Shown: positions 1 through 8,830 of the stretch, in pieces | Layout: the number at the start of each line of letters is the position of its first letter | Position numbering within the stretch: position 1 is the first letter of the stretch | Source: Halobellus sp. Atlit-31R | GTDB lineage: Archaea > Halobacteriota > Halobacteria > Halobacteriales > Haloferacaceae | Assembly: GCA_003665935.1 (NCBI GenBank) | Contig: QPLR01000001.1 | Location: 372,001-436,000 of the forward strand | DNA: 64,000 nt | Direction of reading: 5' to 3' | Notes under the pieces: generated by a model | What the model was told of the DNA's origin: nothing | Database searches by the model: none | Seen by the model: only the letters and a program-made list of their open reading frames with translations | Translations under genes and position numbers: made by a program

Positions 1-1852
1 TGTCGGCACCCTCGATCCCCTCGGCGGCGACGATCTCGCCCACGCGGATGTCGAGCTCCTGGAAGTCTTCGAACCCGATCCGCTCGTCGGCGAGCGGTTC
101 GAGGTCGGCCGCGGCGGCGGCGTCCGACTCGTCGGCCGCCACGTCACCGTCCGCCGCTGTCTCGTCGGCGTCATCTGCCGCGGCGGACGCTTCGACCCGC
201 GCGTCGAGCTTCTCGTTGAGTTCCTCGACGCGCTCTTCGGGGATCTTCTCGAACAGTTCGGTCGGCTCCTCGAAGGTCGCGACCGGGGCGTCGAGCGCGG
301 CGTCGAGCCCGACGCCGTGGACGTCGCCGTCCTCGTTCAGGTCCGCCCACAGCCGCTCGGCCGCTTCGGGCGTGACCGGCTCGAAGAGCACGGCCACGGC
401 CTTCGCGAGCTGGACGCAGTCGCGGATGACCTGCGCCTTCTCGGGGTCGTCGTCGCCGAGCTTCCAGGGTTCGTTCCGCTGGATGTACTCGTTGCCGAAC
501 TGCGCGAGTCGGACGGCCGCGTCGCCGACGTCCCGGACCGAGTAGTCGTTGACGCCAGCCTCGAACTCCGCCATCGCAGTCTCGATGCGCTCGCGGACGT
601 CGGCAGAGAGAGCTGCGTCGGGCGTGCCGCCGAACTCGCGGGCGGCGAAGAGCAGCGAACGGTACGCGAAGTTGCCCACCGTCCCCACGAGCTCGTTGTT
701 CACGCGCTCGCGGAAGCGCGCCCACGAGAAGTCGACGTCCTGCTGGAAGCCGCCGTTGGTCGCGAGGTAGTAGCGCAGCAGGTCCGGCCGGAACCCTTCG
801 TCGAGGTACTCCTCGGCCCAGACCGCGCGGTTGCGCGAGGTGGAGAAGCCCTTGCCTTCGAGCGTGATGAACCCCGAGGCCATCACCGCGCGGGGTTCGA
901 CGTAGCCCGAGGCGCGGAGCATCGCCGGCCAGAAGACGGTGTGGTGCTGGATGATGTCGCGGCCGATGATGTGGACGACCTCGCCGTCCTCGCGCCAGGC
1001 CCGCTCCCAGTCGAAGGCGTCGGCCCCGACGCGGTCTGTGTACTGCTTCGTCGAGGAGATGTACTCGATCGGCGCGTCGACCCAGACGTAGAGGACGAGG
1101 TCGTCCTCGCCTGGGTAGTCGATGCCCCAGTCCATGTCGCGGGTGATACACCAGTCCTGGAGTTCGCCCTCGATCCACTCGCGGGGCTGATTCTGCGCGT
1201 TCGAGGTGCCCTCGAGGCGGTCGATGAACTCGCCGAGATACTCCTGCAGGTCGGAGACGGCGAAGAACTTGTGCTCTCGGTTCCGGTACTCGGCGGGGTT
1301 GCCGGTAACCGTCGAGACGGGGTCTTCGATCTCGCCCGGTTCGAGGTGGCGGCCGCAGCCCTCGTCGCACTCGTCGCCGCGGGCGTGTTCGCCGCAGTAC
1401 GGGCAGGTCCCCTCGACGAAGCGGTCGGGGAGCCACTGGTCGGCGTCGGGGTCGTAGGCGACCGGGATCTCCTTCTCGTAGACGTAGCCCTCTTCCTCGA
1501 GAGTTCGGACGATCTCCTGTGTCGTCTCCGTGTTGGTGGCGTCGTCGGTGTGCCCGTAGTTGTCGAAGTCGACGTCGAATTTCGGGAACGTATCCTCGTA
1601 CTGCTCGTGGTGGCGGAGCGCGAACTCCTCGGGCGTGACGCCCTCCTCGGCGGCGTTGACGGCGACCGGGGTGCCGTGCATATCGGAGCCGCAGACGAAG
1701 GCGGTCTGCTGGCCGAGTCGCTTCAGCGCGCGGCTGTAGATGTCGCCGCCGACGTACGTTCGGAGGTGGCCGATGTGCAGGTCGCCGTTGGCGTACGGCA
1801 GCCCACAGGTCACCACCGCCGGATGCTCAGTGGGAAAGTCCTCGTGGCTCAC
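1..1852 (-). CDS. metG: Methionyl-tRNA synthetase (3' end outside window)
   Basis: Class I aminoacyl-tRNA synthetase that charges tRNA-Met with methionine in the cytoplasm. About 617 codons are visible from a GTG start (MSHEDFPTEHP). The HIGH signature lies at residues 26-29 after PYANGDL. A four-cysteine zinc knuckle follows (CPYCGEH, then CDEGC), and the KMSKS-like loop reads KGFSTS. After an acidic Ala/Asp-rich linker the last visible residues (DFQELDIRVGEIVAAEGIEG) begin the C-terminal EMAP/Trbp111-type tRNA-binding domain, so only the end of that domain is missing. A TATA-like stretch about 27 bp upstream (1876-1883, minus strand) supports a leaderless GTG start. Identification is secure. 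Confidence 0.97.
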   Translation of the reverse strand, partial: MSHEDFPTEHPAVVTCGLPYANGDLHIGHLRTYVGGDIYSRALKRLGQQTAFVCGSDMHGTPVAVNAAEEGVTPEEFALRHHEQYEDTFPKFDVDFDNYGHTDDATNTETTQEIVRTLEEEGYVYEKEIPVAYDPDADQWLPDRFVEGTCPYCGEHARGDECDEGCGRHLEPGEIEDPVSTVTGNPAEYRNREHKFFAVSDLQEYLGEFIDRLEGTSNAQNQPREWIEGELQDWCITRDMDWGIDYPGEDDLVLYVWVDAPIEYISSTKQYTDRVGADAFDWERAWREDGEVVHIIGRDIIQHHTVFWPAMLRASGYVEPRAVMASGFITLEGKGFSTSRNRAVWAEEYLDEGFRPDLLRYYLATNGGFQQDVDFSWARFRERVNNELVGTVGNFAYRSLLFAAREFGGTPDAALSADVRERIETAMAEFEAGVNDYSVRDVGDAAVRLAQFGNEYIQRNEPWKLGDDDPEKAQVIRDCVQLAKAVAVLFEPVTPEAAERLWADLNEDGDVHGVGLDAALDAPVATFEEPTELFEKIPEERVEELNEKLDARVEASAAADDADETAADGDVAADESDAAAAADLEPLADERIGFEDFQELDIRVGEIVAAEGIEGAD

Positions 1853-1937
1853 AGCGGGTACTGGACGGGGGGAGACCAAAATCCCGCTGGTTCGGAGTCG
1901 CCGGCGGGGCGCCTCTCGGTGACGCGGTCGACCCCAA

Positions 1938-2540
1938 CTAGACGATCGAGAGCACAGTGCCGACGCCGATGACGGTGACGACCAGCCGACCGACGCTCCC
2001 GACGAATGTCGCGGCCGCGAACTTCGCGTAGTCCTCTTCGAGCACCGCGAACGCGTAGATCGACAGCGTGTCCGGGAAGAACGGAACCGAGAGCGCCGCC
2101 GCCAAACCGGCGTAGCCCCACTTCTGGACGATCTCGACGGTCCGGCGCTCGGACCAGCCGACGACGTCGAAGCGGGAGTTCCGCAGGAAGCGGATGACCG
2201 GGCCCGCGTCCTTGACCTCCTGGCCGATGTGGAACGCGAAGACGCTGCCCGCGGCCTTCCCGAGCCCGGTCGTGATCGTGATGACCGTCAGTCGACCCGC
2301 CTCGGAGAGTCCGAGGTTCAGCGGGGCGAGGAGGACGATCTCGCTCACGCCGGGCAGCGCGAACGCGATCAGAAACGAGTAGACGAAGATGATGCCGAGC
2401 CCGGGCCACCCGGTCGCCGTCTCGACTGCCGCCGAGAGCCAACCGAAGTCGGGCAGCAGGTCGGTCGCGAGCACGACGCCGGCGGGGCCGACCGCGTCGA
2501 CGACGGGCGCGAGCGGGACTGTCGTCACGGGGAGGGGCAC
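1938..2540 (-). CDS. VTT/DedA-like (SNARE-associated) membrane protein
   Basis: Integral membrane protein of 200 residues with a GTG start. It resembles the VTT/DedA (SNARE-associated Golgi) superfamily of lipid or small-solute transporters. Visible are hydrophobic helices near residues 45-75, an amphipathic stretch around GLGKAAGSVFAFHIGQ, a charged middle segment, and paired helices from about 120 to 200 with the family-like SVPFFPDTLSIYAF. The substrate cannot be read from sequence. It lies 85 bp upstream of metG on the same strand and may be transcribed separately. A small dyad, TACCT-GAG-AGGTA, sits at 2543-2555 just before the start. Confidence 0.75.
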   Translation of the reverse strand: MPLPVTTVPLAPVVDAVGPAGVVLATDLLPDFGWLSAAVETATGWPGLGIIFVYSFLIAFALPGVSEIVLLAPLNLGLSEAGRLTVITITTGLGKAAGSVFAFHIGQEVKDAGPVIRFLRNSRFDVVGWSERRTVEIVQKWGYAGLAAALSVPFFPDTLSIYAFAVLEEDYAKFAAATFVGSVGRLVVTVIGVGTVLSIV

Positions 2541-2661
2541 GATACCTGAGAGGTAGGCACACGGGGTCGTAAGTCTTGAGTTTCGATGAGGCTCCGTCGT
2601 CCCGCGCGAGGGCGTCCGCAGATGAGCACGCGAGTGCCTCGGGAGTCGGCCCCGAGACGGC

Positions 2662-3765
2662 TCACCGGAGGTCGTCGAGGTCGGTCAGAAACGCCTGCAG
2701 CATCTCGCGCGTGACGTGCGGCATCACGACCACTCGGGCCAGCCCCGAGCCGGTGCGGGAGATCCGCCAGCCGCGGTCGCGGAGCCGCTCGAAGGTTGGC
2801 GCGTCGACGTCGGCGACGACGATCGGGAGCTCGACGTCGGCGACGTCGTAGCCGCGCTCACGGAGTTCCGTCGCCAGCCAGCGCGCGAGCCGGTCCGCGC
2901 GTTCGTACTCCCGGCGGTAGCCGGCGGGCCACAGCGCGTCCATCGCGGCGACGGCGCTCGCGACGCCCGCACCGCTCCGCGTCCCGGTGAGCGACGCCTG
3001 CGACGGCGTCTCCAGATACGGCGTGTCGACGGCGAGAGCGTTCATCCCGGCCCGCTCGCGGAACAGGAGACCGCCGGCGGGGATGACGGCGCGGCCGCAC
3101 TTGTGGGGGTCGATGGTCAGCGAGTCGACCGGCGCGTGTGCGAAGTTCCACGCGTGGTCGGTAAAGGGCAGGAGGAAGCCGCCCCAGGCGGCGTCGACGT
3201 GGCAGTACGCCCCCGCGTCGTGGGCGACTGCGGCGAGTTCGGGGATCGGGTCGACGCGGCCGTACTCGGTGCTGCCGGCGACGCCGACCACTACGACCGT
3301 CTGATCGTCGACCGCGGCGGCGACGGCGTCGAGATCCGCGCGGTGGTCGTCGTCGGTCGGGACGGTTCGTAACTCGATGCCGAGAACGTCTGCGGCCTTG
3401 TTGAACGAGAAGTGGGCGCTCTCCGGGACGACCAGATTCGGGTCGGCGACACGCCGGCGGTCGCGGGCGGCGCGGACCGCCTGGATGTTGGCTTCGGTGC
3501 CGCCGCTCGTGACGTAGCCGTAGGGGGCGGCCGCCTCCGTTGGCCGGTCGGCGCGGACACCCGTGGCGGTCGCCTCGTCGAGGCCGGTGATTCGCCCGAG
3601 TTCGGAGACGGCGCGCGCTTCGAGCTCGGCGATCTCGGCGTACGTCGCCGGGTCGCCCGGATTCGTGGCGAGAAAGCGTTCTGCGGCGTCCCGCGCGGCG
3701 GGATGTGGCTCCGTGCACATCGACGAGAGCACGCGGTCGAACTCCTGCGGGGCCGCCCGCTGCAT
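2662..3765 (-). CDS. mfnA: PLP-dependent aspartate/tyrosine decarboxylase, MfnA family
   Basis: Group II PLP decarboxylase of 367 residues, full length for archaeal MfnA. The family decarboxylates L-tyrosine in methanofuran makers and L-aspartate to beta-alanine in others. Haloarchaea do not make methanofuran, so an aspartate decarboxylase role in coenzyme A synthesis is the likelier inference. Visible are the cofactor-stacking histidine in SAHFSF (about H118), the DAAWGG aspartate (about D191) that contacts the pyridine nitrogen, and the Schiff-base lysine in DPHKCG (about K222). ATG start; a TATA-like element lies about 27 bp upstream (3790-3796). No neighbour bears on the pathway. Confidence 0.9.
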   Translation of the reverse strand: MQRAAPQEFDRVLSSMCTEPHPAARDAAERFLATNPGDPATYAEIAELEARAVSELGRITGLDEATATGVRADRPTEAAAPYGYVTSGGTEANIQAVRAARDRRRVADPNLVVPESAHFSFNKAADVLGIELRTVPTDDDHRADLDAVAAAVDDQTVVVVGVAGSTEYGRVDPIPELAAVAHDAGAYCHVDAAWGGFLLPFTDHAWNFAHAPVDSLTIDPHKCGRAVIPAGGLLFRERAGMNALAVDTPYLETPSQASLTGTRSGAGVASAVAAMDALWPAGYRREYERADRLARWLATELRERGYDVADVELPIVVADVDAPTFERLRDRGWRISRTGSGLARVVVMPHVTREMLQAFLTDLDDLR

Positions 3766-3827
3766 AGGGCGAGGTATACCCCGACCGCGTTTAGTGGTTC
3801 CGCTTGGGTCATCGGGGCCTCACCCGG

Positions 3828-6122
3828 TCAGCGAACAGAGTCGAGCAGCAGGCGCTGTTCGACCCGCTTGACCTCGTGTTGGACGTCGCGGACGGCGTCG
3901 ATGTTCGCCGACACCGAGGAGACGCCGTTCTCGACGAGGAACTGGACCATCTGCGGCTTCGAACCGGCCTGCCCGCAGATGCTCGTCCGGACGTCGAGCT
4001 CGCGGCACGTCTCGATCGTGTCGCCGATGAGCTTCAGGACCGCCGGGTGGAGCTCGTCGAAGCGGTCGGCGACCCGTTCGTTGTTGCGGTCGACCGCCAG
4101 CGTGTACTGCGTGAGGTCGTTCGTCCCGAAGGAGGCGAAGTCGATGCCGGCCTCGGCCATCGACTCGACTTCGAGCGCCGCGGCTGGGGTCTCGATCATC
4201 ACGCCCCACTCGCGCTTCGTGGGGTCGATGCCGGCCTGTTCCATCAGATTTCGGGCACGGAAGACGTCCTCGGCGTCGTTGACGAGCGGGAACATCATCT
4301 CGACGTTGTCGTAGCCCATCTCGAAGATCCGGCGGAACGCCTCCAGTTCGTGCTTGAACAGCCCCGGATTGTCGAGCGAACGCCGAATCCCGCGGTAGCC
4401 GAGCATCGGGTTGTGCTCGCGCGGTTCGTCGTCGCCGCCCTCAAGCTGCCGGAACTCGTCGGTCGGCGCGTCGAGAGTTCGGACGCGGACCGGGCGCGGG
4501 TAGAACGCCTCGGCGGCGGTTCGGATGCCGTCGACGAGTTCGTCGACGTACGCGCGCTCGCCGTTGTCGGCGATGTACTTGGTCGGCGTCTTGCCGAGCG
4601 AGAGCACCATGTGTTCGATCCGCAGGAGTCCAACGCCGTCTGCACCCGTCGCCGCCGCGCGCTCTGCGGCCTCCGGGATCGAGACGTTGACCTTCACTTC
4701 GGTCGCCGTCATCGGCTTCACGGGCGTCTTCGGCCGGGCCTCTTCGATGGGGGCGGGCGTCTCCTTCTCGGCTTCGGCTCCCTCGCGGATCGTGCCCTTG
4801 TCGCCGTCGATGGTGATCGGCTGGCCGTCTTCGAGCTGTCGGGTGGCCGAGCCGGCGCCGACGACCGCCGGGACGCCGAGTTCGCGCGAGACGATCGCGG
4901 CGTGGGAGGTCATTCCGCCCTCGTCGGTGACGATACCCGAGGCGCGCTTCATCGCCGGCACCATATCCGGCATCGTCATCTCGGTCACGATGACGTCGCC
5001 CTCGCCGACCTGGTCGAGGTGGTCGAGCTTCGTGACGATGCGCGCTTCGCCGGAGGCGATGCCGGGACTCGATCCGAGCCCGCGAAGGAGGACGTCCTCG
5101 GACTCCGGGGCGTCGGCCGCCTCGACTCCGCCCCCGTTGGCGTTTGCGGCCGCCTCCTCGGCGGTGGGACCGGGGTCGTCGGAGATCGTCGTGATCGGTC
5201 GCGACTGGAGCATGTACACCTCGCCCTCGTGGATCGCCCACTCGACGTCCTGGGGCGTCTCGTAGTGGTCTTCGACGCGCTCACCGAGCGCGACGAGTTC
5301 TTCGATCTCTTCGTCCGAGAGCACGCGCGCGCTTCGCTTTTCGTCCGGGACCTCCTGCTCGACGGTTTCGCCGGTCGCGTCGTCTTTGACCATCATCATC
5401 TTCTTGTCGGCGACGGTGATGGTCTCGACCTCGGCGGACTCCCGGTCGATGACGTAGTTGTCGGGCGAGACCGAACCCGAGACGACGGCTTCGCCGAGTC
5501 CCCAGGCGGCCTCGATGATGATCTGGGGCTCGCCCGTCGAGGGATGGGAAGTAAAGAGCACGCCGGACTTCTCGGCGTCGACCATCTCCTGCACGACGAC
5601 GGCGATGTCGACCTGATCGTGCGGGAACCCCTGTCGGTTCCGGTAGTAGATCGCACGCTGTGAGAACAGCGACGCCCAGCACTCTTTGACCCGCTCGACC
5701 AGCGCGTCCTCCTGAACGTTCAGGAACGTCTCCTGTTGGCCGGCGAACGAGGCGTCCGGCAGGTCCTCGGCGGTCGCGGACGAACGGACGGCGACGAACC
5801 GGTCGCCGTCGCCGAGGTCCCCGTACGCAGAGAGAATTCCGTCCCGCACGTCGTCGGGAACGGGCGTGTCCATGATAAGCTCGTGAGCGCGTTCGTGGGC
5901 CTCGCGGAGCGCCTCGGTGTCTTCGTGATCGACGTCGACAGCCGAAAACAGCTCCTCGTCGATACCCGCGTCCTCGATAAACTCGCGGTAAGTCCCGGCG
6001 GTCACGACGAATCCCGACGGAACAGGCAGCCCTGCCGCGGTGAGTTCGCCCAGCGAAGCCGCCTTGCCACCGACCCTCTCGATGTCGGCGGACCGCACGT
6101 CGTCCAGCCAAGCTACAGCCAT
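3828..6122 (-). CDS. ppsA: Phosphoenolpyruvate synthase
   Basis: Converts pyruvate, ATP and water to PEP, AMP and phosphate for gluconeogenesis. The protein of 764 residues has the three expected parts: an N-terminal ATP-grasp domain (SFAGQQETFLNV, EMVDAEKSGVLF), a central swivelling phosphohistidine domain with catalytic His in GGMTSHAAIVSRELG, and a C-terminal PEP-binding barrel ending with SFGTNDLTQYTLAVDR and the cysteine loop SICGQAGSKP. An acidic Ala/Asn-rich linker separates the first two parts. I chose the ATG giving MAVAWLDDVRSAD because homology starts there and the TATA-like box at 6147-6157 fits a very short or absent leader; an in-frame ATG nine codons upstream would be too close to that box. 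Confidence 0.95.
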   Translation of the reverse strand: MAVAWLDDVRSADIERVGGKAASLGELTAAGLPVPSGFVVTAGTYREFIEDAGIDEELFSAVDVDHEDTEALREAHERAHELIMDTPVPDDVRDGILSAYGDLGDGDRFVAVRSSATAEDLPDASFAGQQETFLNVQEDALVERVKECWASLFSQRAIYYRNRQGFPHDQVDIAVVVQEMVDAEKSGVLFTSHPSTGEPQIIIEAAWGLGEAVVSGSVSPDNYVIDRESAEVETITVADKKMMMVKDDATGETVEQEVPDEKRSARVLSDEEIEELVALGERVEDHYETPQDVEWAIHEGEVYMLQSRPITTISDDPGPTAEEAAANANGGGVEAADAPESEDVLLRGLGSSPGIASGEARIVTKLDHLDQVGEGDVIVTEMTMPDMVPAMKRASGIVTDEGGMTSHAAIVSRELGVPAVVGAGSATRQLEDGQPITIDGDKGTIREGAEAEKETPAPIEEARPKTPVKPMTATEVKVNVSIPEAAERAAATGADGVGLLRIEHMVLSLGKTPTKYIADNGERAYVDELVDGIRTAAEAFYPRPVRVRTLDAPTDEFRQLEGGDDEPREHNPMLGYRGIRRSLDNPGLFKHELEAFRRIFEMGYDNVEMMFPLVNDAEDVFRARNLMEQAGIDPTKREWGVMIETPAAALEVESMAEAGIDFASFGTNDLTQYTLAVDRNNERVADRFDELHPAVLKLIGDTIETCRELDVRTSICGQAGSKPQMVQFLVENGVSSVSANIDAVRDVQHEVKRVEQRLLLDSVR

Positions 6123-6146
6123 TAACGTGTGCAAGTCCGCAGATAT

Positions 6147-6157
6147 CACTAAAGTAC
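6147..6157 (-). promoter_or_regulatory. TATA-like box of ppsA
   Basis: Minus strand TACTTTAGTGA, centred about 30 bp before the ppsA ATG in an AT-rich pocket. This is the spacing seen for archaeal BRE/TATA promoters with leaderless or near-leaderless transcripts. Confidence 0.45.
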
Positions 6158-6303
6158 TTTCCGAAGCGCCCGACGCCGAATAAAAGGTACTCGGGACCGA
6201 ATTCCCAATTTGTAACCACGGGCCGTGGTACGTGATACCGCGATCTCCGAGTCGCCCGAACGAGGGCGAGAAATTCTTTAGGCACGGCCGCCTTCGTACG
6301 GAC

Positions 6304-6909
6304 GTGCTTCCGGAGTGGGTCTCGTTGCTACCGCCGTGGCTCGTCGTCGGCCTCCTCGGAGGCGGTATCGCGTCCGTAGTCGCTGCGGGCGTCTTCGTCG
6401 TCGGCGGACGTCTCTTTCCGGACGAGCCGACGCCGACAGGCCAGCGAATCGACGGATCGACGCGCCGCCGGATGGAGATCCGCGAGTATCTCCGCGAGAT
6501 CGCGGAACCGTTCGCCGAAGACCACGCCGTTCGGGGCGAGACTGTCGAGTTCTACCTGCCGCGTCGGGACGTCGCGATCACGTTCGACGCCCAGGCGTAC
6601 TTCAGGCTCGAACGCGCCGGCACCTACACCGTGCTCTGCGAACACGAGATGCCCGTCCACGCCCTCGGCCGCCGACTCCCGTTCGACGTCCCGACGTTCG
6701 ACCGCGGTCCGCGCTCGAACGGGCGAGTCGATCCCGTCTCGGAGGCGTTCGACTACCTGGACCTCTCGCGGAGTGCAGGCCCCGACGCCGTCAGGAGTGC
6801 CTACCGCGACCGCGTGAAGTCGGTGCATCCGGACCACGGCGGGTCGCAGGCGGAGTTCAAGCAGTTGCAGGAGGCGTACGCGACGGCGAGAGAGCACGCG
6901 GCGGAGTGA
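6304..6909 (+). CDS. Membrane-anchored J-domain protein
   Basis: Protein of 201 residues with one N-terminal transmembrane helix (LVVGLLGGGIASVVAAGVFV), a middle soluble domain of unknown function, and a C-terminal J-domain-like module. The latter begins at AFDYLDLS and carries the HPD tripeptide (KSVHPDHGG) needed to stimulate DnaK-type Hsp70 ATPases. It probably recruits DnaK to the inner membrane face, but no client is suggested by context. I chose the GTG at 6304 because a TATA-like AATTCTTTA lies about 27 bp upstream; an in-frame ATG at 6232 would place that promoter inside the gene. Divergent from ppsA. Confidence 0.75.
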   Translation: MLPEWVSLLPPWLVVGLLGGGIASVVAAGVFVVGGRLFPDEPTPTGQRIDGSTRRRMEIREYLREIAEPFAEDHAVRGETVEFYLPRRDVAITFDAQAYFRLERAGTYTVLCEHEMPVHALGRRLPFDVPTFDRGPRSNGRVDPVSEAFDYLDLSRSAGPDAVRSAYRDRVKSVHPDHGGSQAEFKQLQEAYATAREHAAE

Positions 6910-6947
6910 CGCGTCTGCGACGACACGCTCCGCGAACCACGACGAGC

Positions 6948-6953
6948 CTTTTT
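6948..6953 (+). terminator. T-tract, possible terminator of the J-domain gene
   Basis: A run CTTTTT lies 39 bp after the J-domain gene's stop, in the interval between convergent genes. Archaeal intrinsic termination needs only a T-rich non-template tract. The rest of 6910-7115 shows no gene or RNA that I recognise. Confidence 0.35.
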
Positions 6954-7115
6954 GTACGAGTCCGCGTCCAGACCCGCCGTGACGTAGCTCCGGTCACGGC
7001 GCGAGTCGCGGGAGCGCGGTACGCCGCGTCGTGGGCAGTCACGCGGGGTCACGACCCCGGAGGCAGTACCGCCTGCTCGCCCGCTCTGTAGCGCCTGCTC
7101 CGGCGTTCACCGTTC

Positions 7116-7982
7116 CTACCGAGGGGCGTCGTTTTCGGTCTCGGCGTCGCCCGCACTCGTCCGTTCTGTGTCCCCGGATCCCCCGGCGCCGTTCTCGCCG
7201 CTTCGGGCTTCGGTCACCTCGTACAGCACGTCGCTGTCGCGGAGCGCGTCGGTCACGCGTCCGACCAGATCCGCCGTGGCGACGACGACGGCGTCGACGC
7301 CGCGCGCCGCTGCGGCAGCCGCGACGTCGCCGGCCGCGAACGACGTTTCGGCGTCGACCTCGGCCGTCCGGAGCGTGACGACCGCTTCGACGCCCGCGGC
7401 GACGACGACCTCTACGTCGGCGCAGATCGCCCGGAGTTCGTCGGGCGAGACGGCCTGACTACCGCCGGCACGCGCCGACGGCACCTGAACGACAGTGACT
7501 TCGCCCGGATCGATCTCGATGACGCCCTCGAAGCCGGTGACGCTCACGTCCGCGCCAGCCGCCGCGCTCGTCGTGGCGACGCCCGTCGCCGGACCGGCGT
7601 CGTCGGGCGTCGCGTGCAGCAAGCCGTCTCGGAGCGTCAGCGTGACCGTGTCACCCGCGTCGATCGCCGCCGTCGCGATCGCAGCGTCCTCTTGGACGCT
7701 CTCGAGGACGTCGTCTGTGACGTGTTCGGCGAACCGGCGGAGCCCTTTGGCCTCCTGGAACAGCCAGTCGACGCCCTCTTTGGTCACCCGGTAGCGCGAC
7801 CGGGCCTCCTTGTCTACGTAGCCGTCGGCGACGAGTTCCCGGATGTACTCGCTGACGGCCTGGCTCGTCACGCCGACCGCTTCGGCGATCTCGCCTTGGC
7901 TCACTGCCGGCTGCCGGTCGGCGATTTCGACGAGGATACGGAACCGCGTCGCGGTCCGCTTGTCCTCGAGCGCTCCGCTCAT
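7116..7982 (-). CDS. Winged-helix transcriptional regulator with C-terminal sensor-like domain
   Basis: Protein of 288 residues. Residues 1-75 form a winged helix: ILVEIADRQPAVSQGEIAEA, then VTSQAVSEYIRELVADGYV as the recognition region, then a basic wing (ARSRYRVTKEG). The following 170 residues are Ala/Val-rich alternating strands and helices, perhaps a ligand-binding domain, ending in an acidic low-complexity tail. I take it as a haloarchaeal MarR/ArsR-like repressor of unknown ligand. The ATG at 7982 is preferred to a longer in-frame reading that would run antisense through the divergent gene. An 18-bp perfect palindrome lies between its TATA-like box and start, so autoregulation is likely. 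Confidence 0.75.
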   Translation of the reverse strand: MSGALEDKRTATRFRILVEIADRQPAVSQGEIAEAVGVTSQAVSEYIRELVADGYVDKEARSRYRVTKEGVDWLFQEAKGLRRFAEHVTDDVLESVQEDAAIATAAIDAGDTVTLTLRDGLLHATPDDAGPATGVATTSAAAGADVSVTGFEGVIEIDPGEVTVVQVPSARAGGSQAVSPDELRAICADVEVVVAAGVEAVVTLRTAEVDAETSFAAGDVAAAAAARGVDAVVVATADLVGRVTDALRDSDVLYEVTEARSGENGAGGSGDTERTSAGDAETENDAPR

Positions 7983-7990
7983 ATCCACAC

Positions 7991-8008
7991 TCTCGGCGGC
8001 CGCCGAGA
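7991..8008. promoter_or_regulatory. 18-bp perfect palindrome, candidate operator
   Basis: TCTCGGCGGCCGCCGAGA is perfectly self-complementary. It sits 9-26 bp before the start of the winged-helix regulator and abuts that gene's TATA-like CATTTTCT (8006-8013, minus strand). Binding there would block transcription initiation. The metallophosphoesterase start is about 100 bp away on the other strand. Confidence 0.55.
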
Positions 8009-8108
8009 AAATGCCACCGGAACCTGACGAGCCCGGTGTCCGGTCCGTCTGCACGCTCCTGTCCCGTGCAGCCGTCACCGATATGACCGGGGCGTCCCTA
8101 CGAAACTC

Positions 8109-8804
8109 GTGGACCACGCGCAGTTCCGCTCGCGGAGTCTCTTCCTCCCGAACGCAGACACGCTCGTCCTTTCGGATCTCCACGTCGGGCGGAGTGAGGC
8201 CTCGGACGTCGCGTTCCCGCTCGGCGAGCGCCGCGACCTCGTCGAGCGCCTCGAAGCACGCGTCGCCGAGACGGATCCGTCGACGGTCGTCTTCGCCGGC
8301 GACGTCCTCCACCGGTTCGGGACGGTCACCGACCGGAGCCGCGAGACGGTTTCGGAGCTCGCGTCGGCGTGTCGCGACGCCGGCAGCGAGGTCGTCTTCG
8401 TTCGCGGGAACCACGACGCGATGCTCGATTCGATCCGCGAGGACGTCCGCGACGCCTACGTCGTCGGCGACGAACCCCGAACGGTGGTCTGCCACGGGCA
8501 CGCGGAGCCGCCGCTCGACGCGGAGCTGTACGTCGTCGGGCACGATCACCCGGCGATCGAGATCGAAGGACAGCGGCGACCCTGCTTCCTACACGCGCCG
8601 GCGGGCTACCGCGAGGCGGACGTTCTGATGCTGCCGGCGTTCTCGCGCCTCGCTGCCGGCGTGGAGATCAACGGCGCACGCGCGGCCGACCTCCAGTCAC
8701 CGCTGATCGGCGATCTCGGCAGCGCCCGGCCGATCGTCTACGACGACGGGACCGACGACGCCCTCACCTTTCCGCCGCTCTCGTCCTTTCGGCGGATGCT
8801 CTGA
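8109..8804 (+). CDS. ICC-like metallophosphoesterase
   Basis: Calcineurin-like phosphoesterase of 231 residues, similar to the archaeal COG1407 group. All metal-ligand blocks are present in order: DLHVG (about residue 23), GDVLH (about 64), GNHDA (about 99) and GHDHP (about 142). It should hydrolyse a phosphomonoester or phosphodiester with two metals. Members are sometimes found with DNA repair helicases, but no such neighbour is in view, so the substrate is unknown. GTG start, supported by a TATA-like GATATGA about 26 bp upstream (8080-8086). Divergent from the winged-helix regulator, which may control it. Confidence 0.85.
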   Translation: MDHAQFRSRSLFLPNADTLVLSDLHVGRSEASDVAFPLGERRDLVERLEARVAETDPSTVVFAGDVLHRFGTVTDRSRETVSELASACRDAGSEVVFVRGNHDAMLDSIREDVRDAYVVGDEPRTVVCHGHAEPPLDAELYVVGHDHPAIEIEGQRRPCFLHAPAGYREADVLMLPAFSRLAAGVEINGARAADLQSPLIGDLGSARPIVYDDGTDDALTFPPLSSFRRML

Positions 8805-8830
8805 GCGGTCGTCACCCGCCGGCGCTCGGC

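Noticed and set aside
317..1972. A 551-codon open frame on the plus strand opposite metG
   Set aside because: It is antisense to a clear MetRS with all motifs; high-GC codon bias leaves the opposite strand open. Its translation shows no domain.
3773..3780. GGTATACC palindrome upstream of mfnA as an operator
   Set aside because: Only 8 bp, expected by chance at this frequency, with no regulator nearby.
3804..5663. A 619-codon open frame opposite ppsA
   Set aside because: Antisense mirror of a complete PEP synthase, Val/Arg/Leu-rich with no motif.
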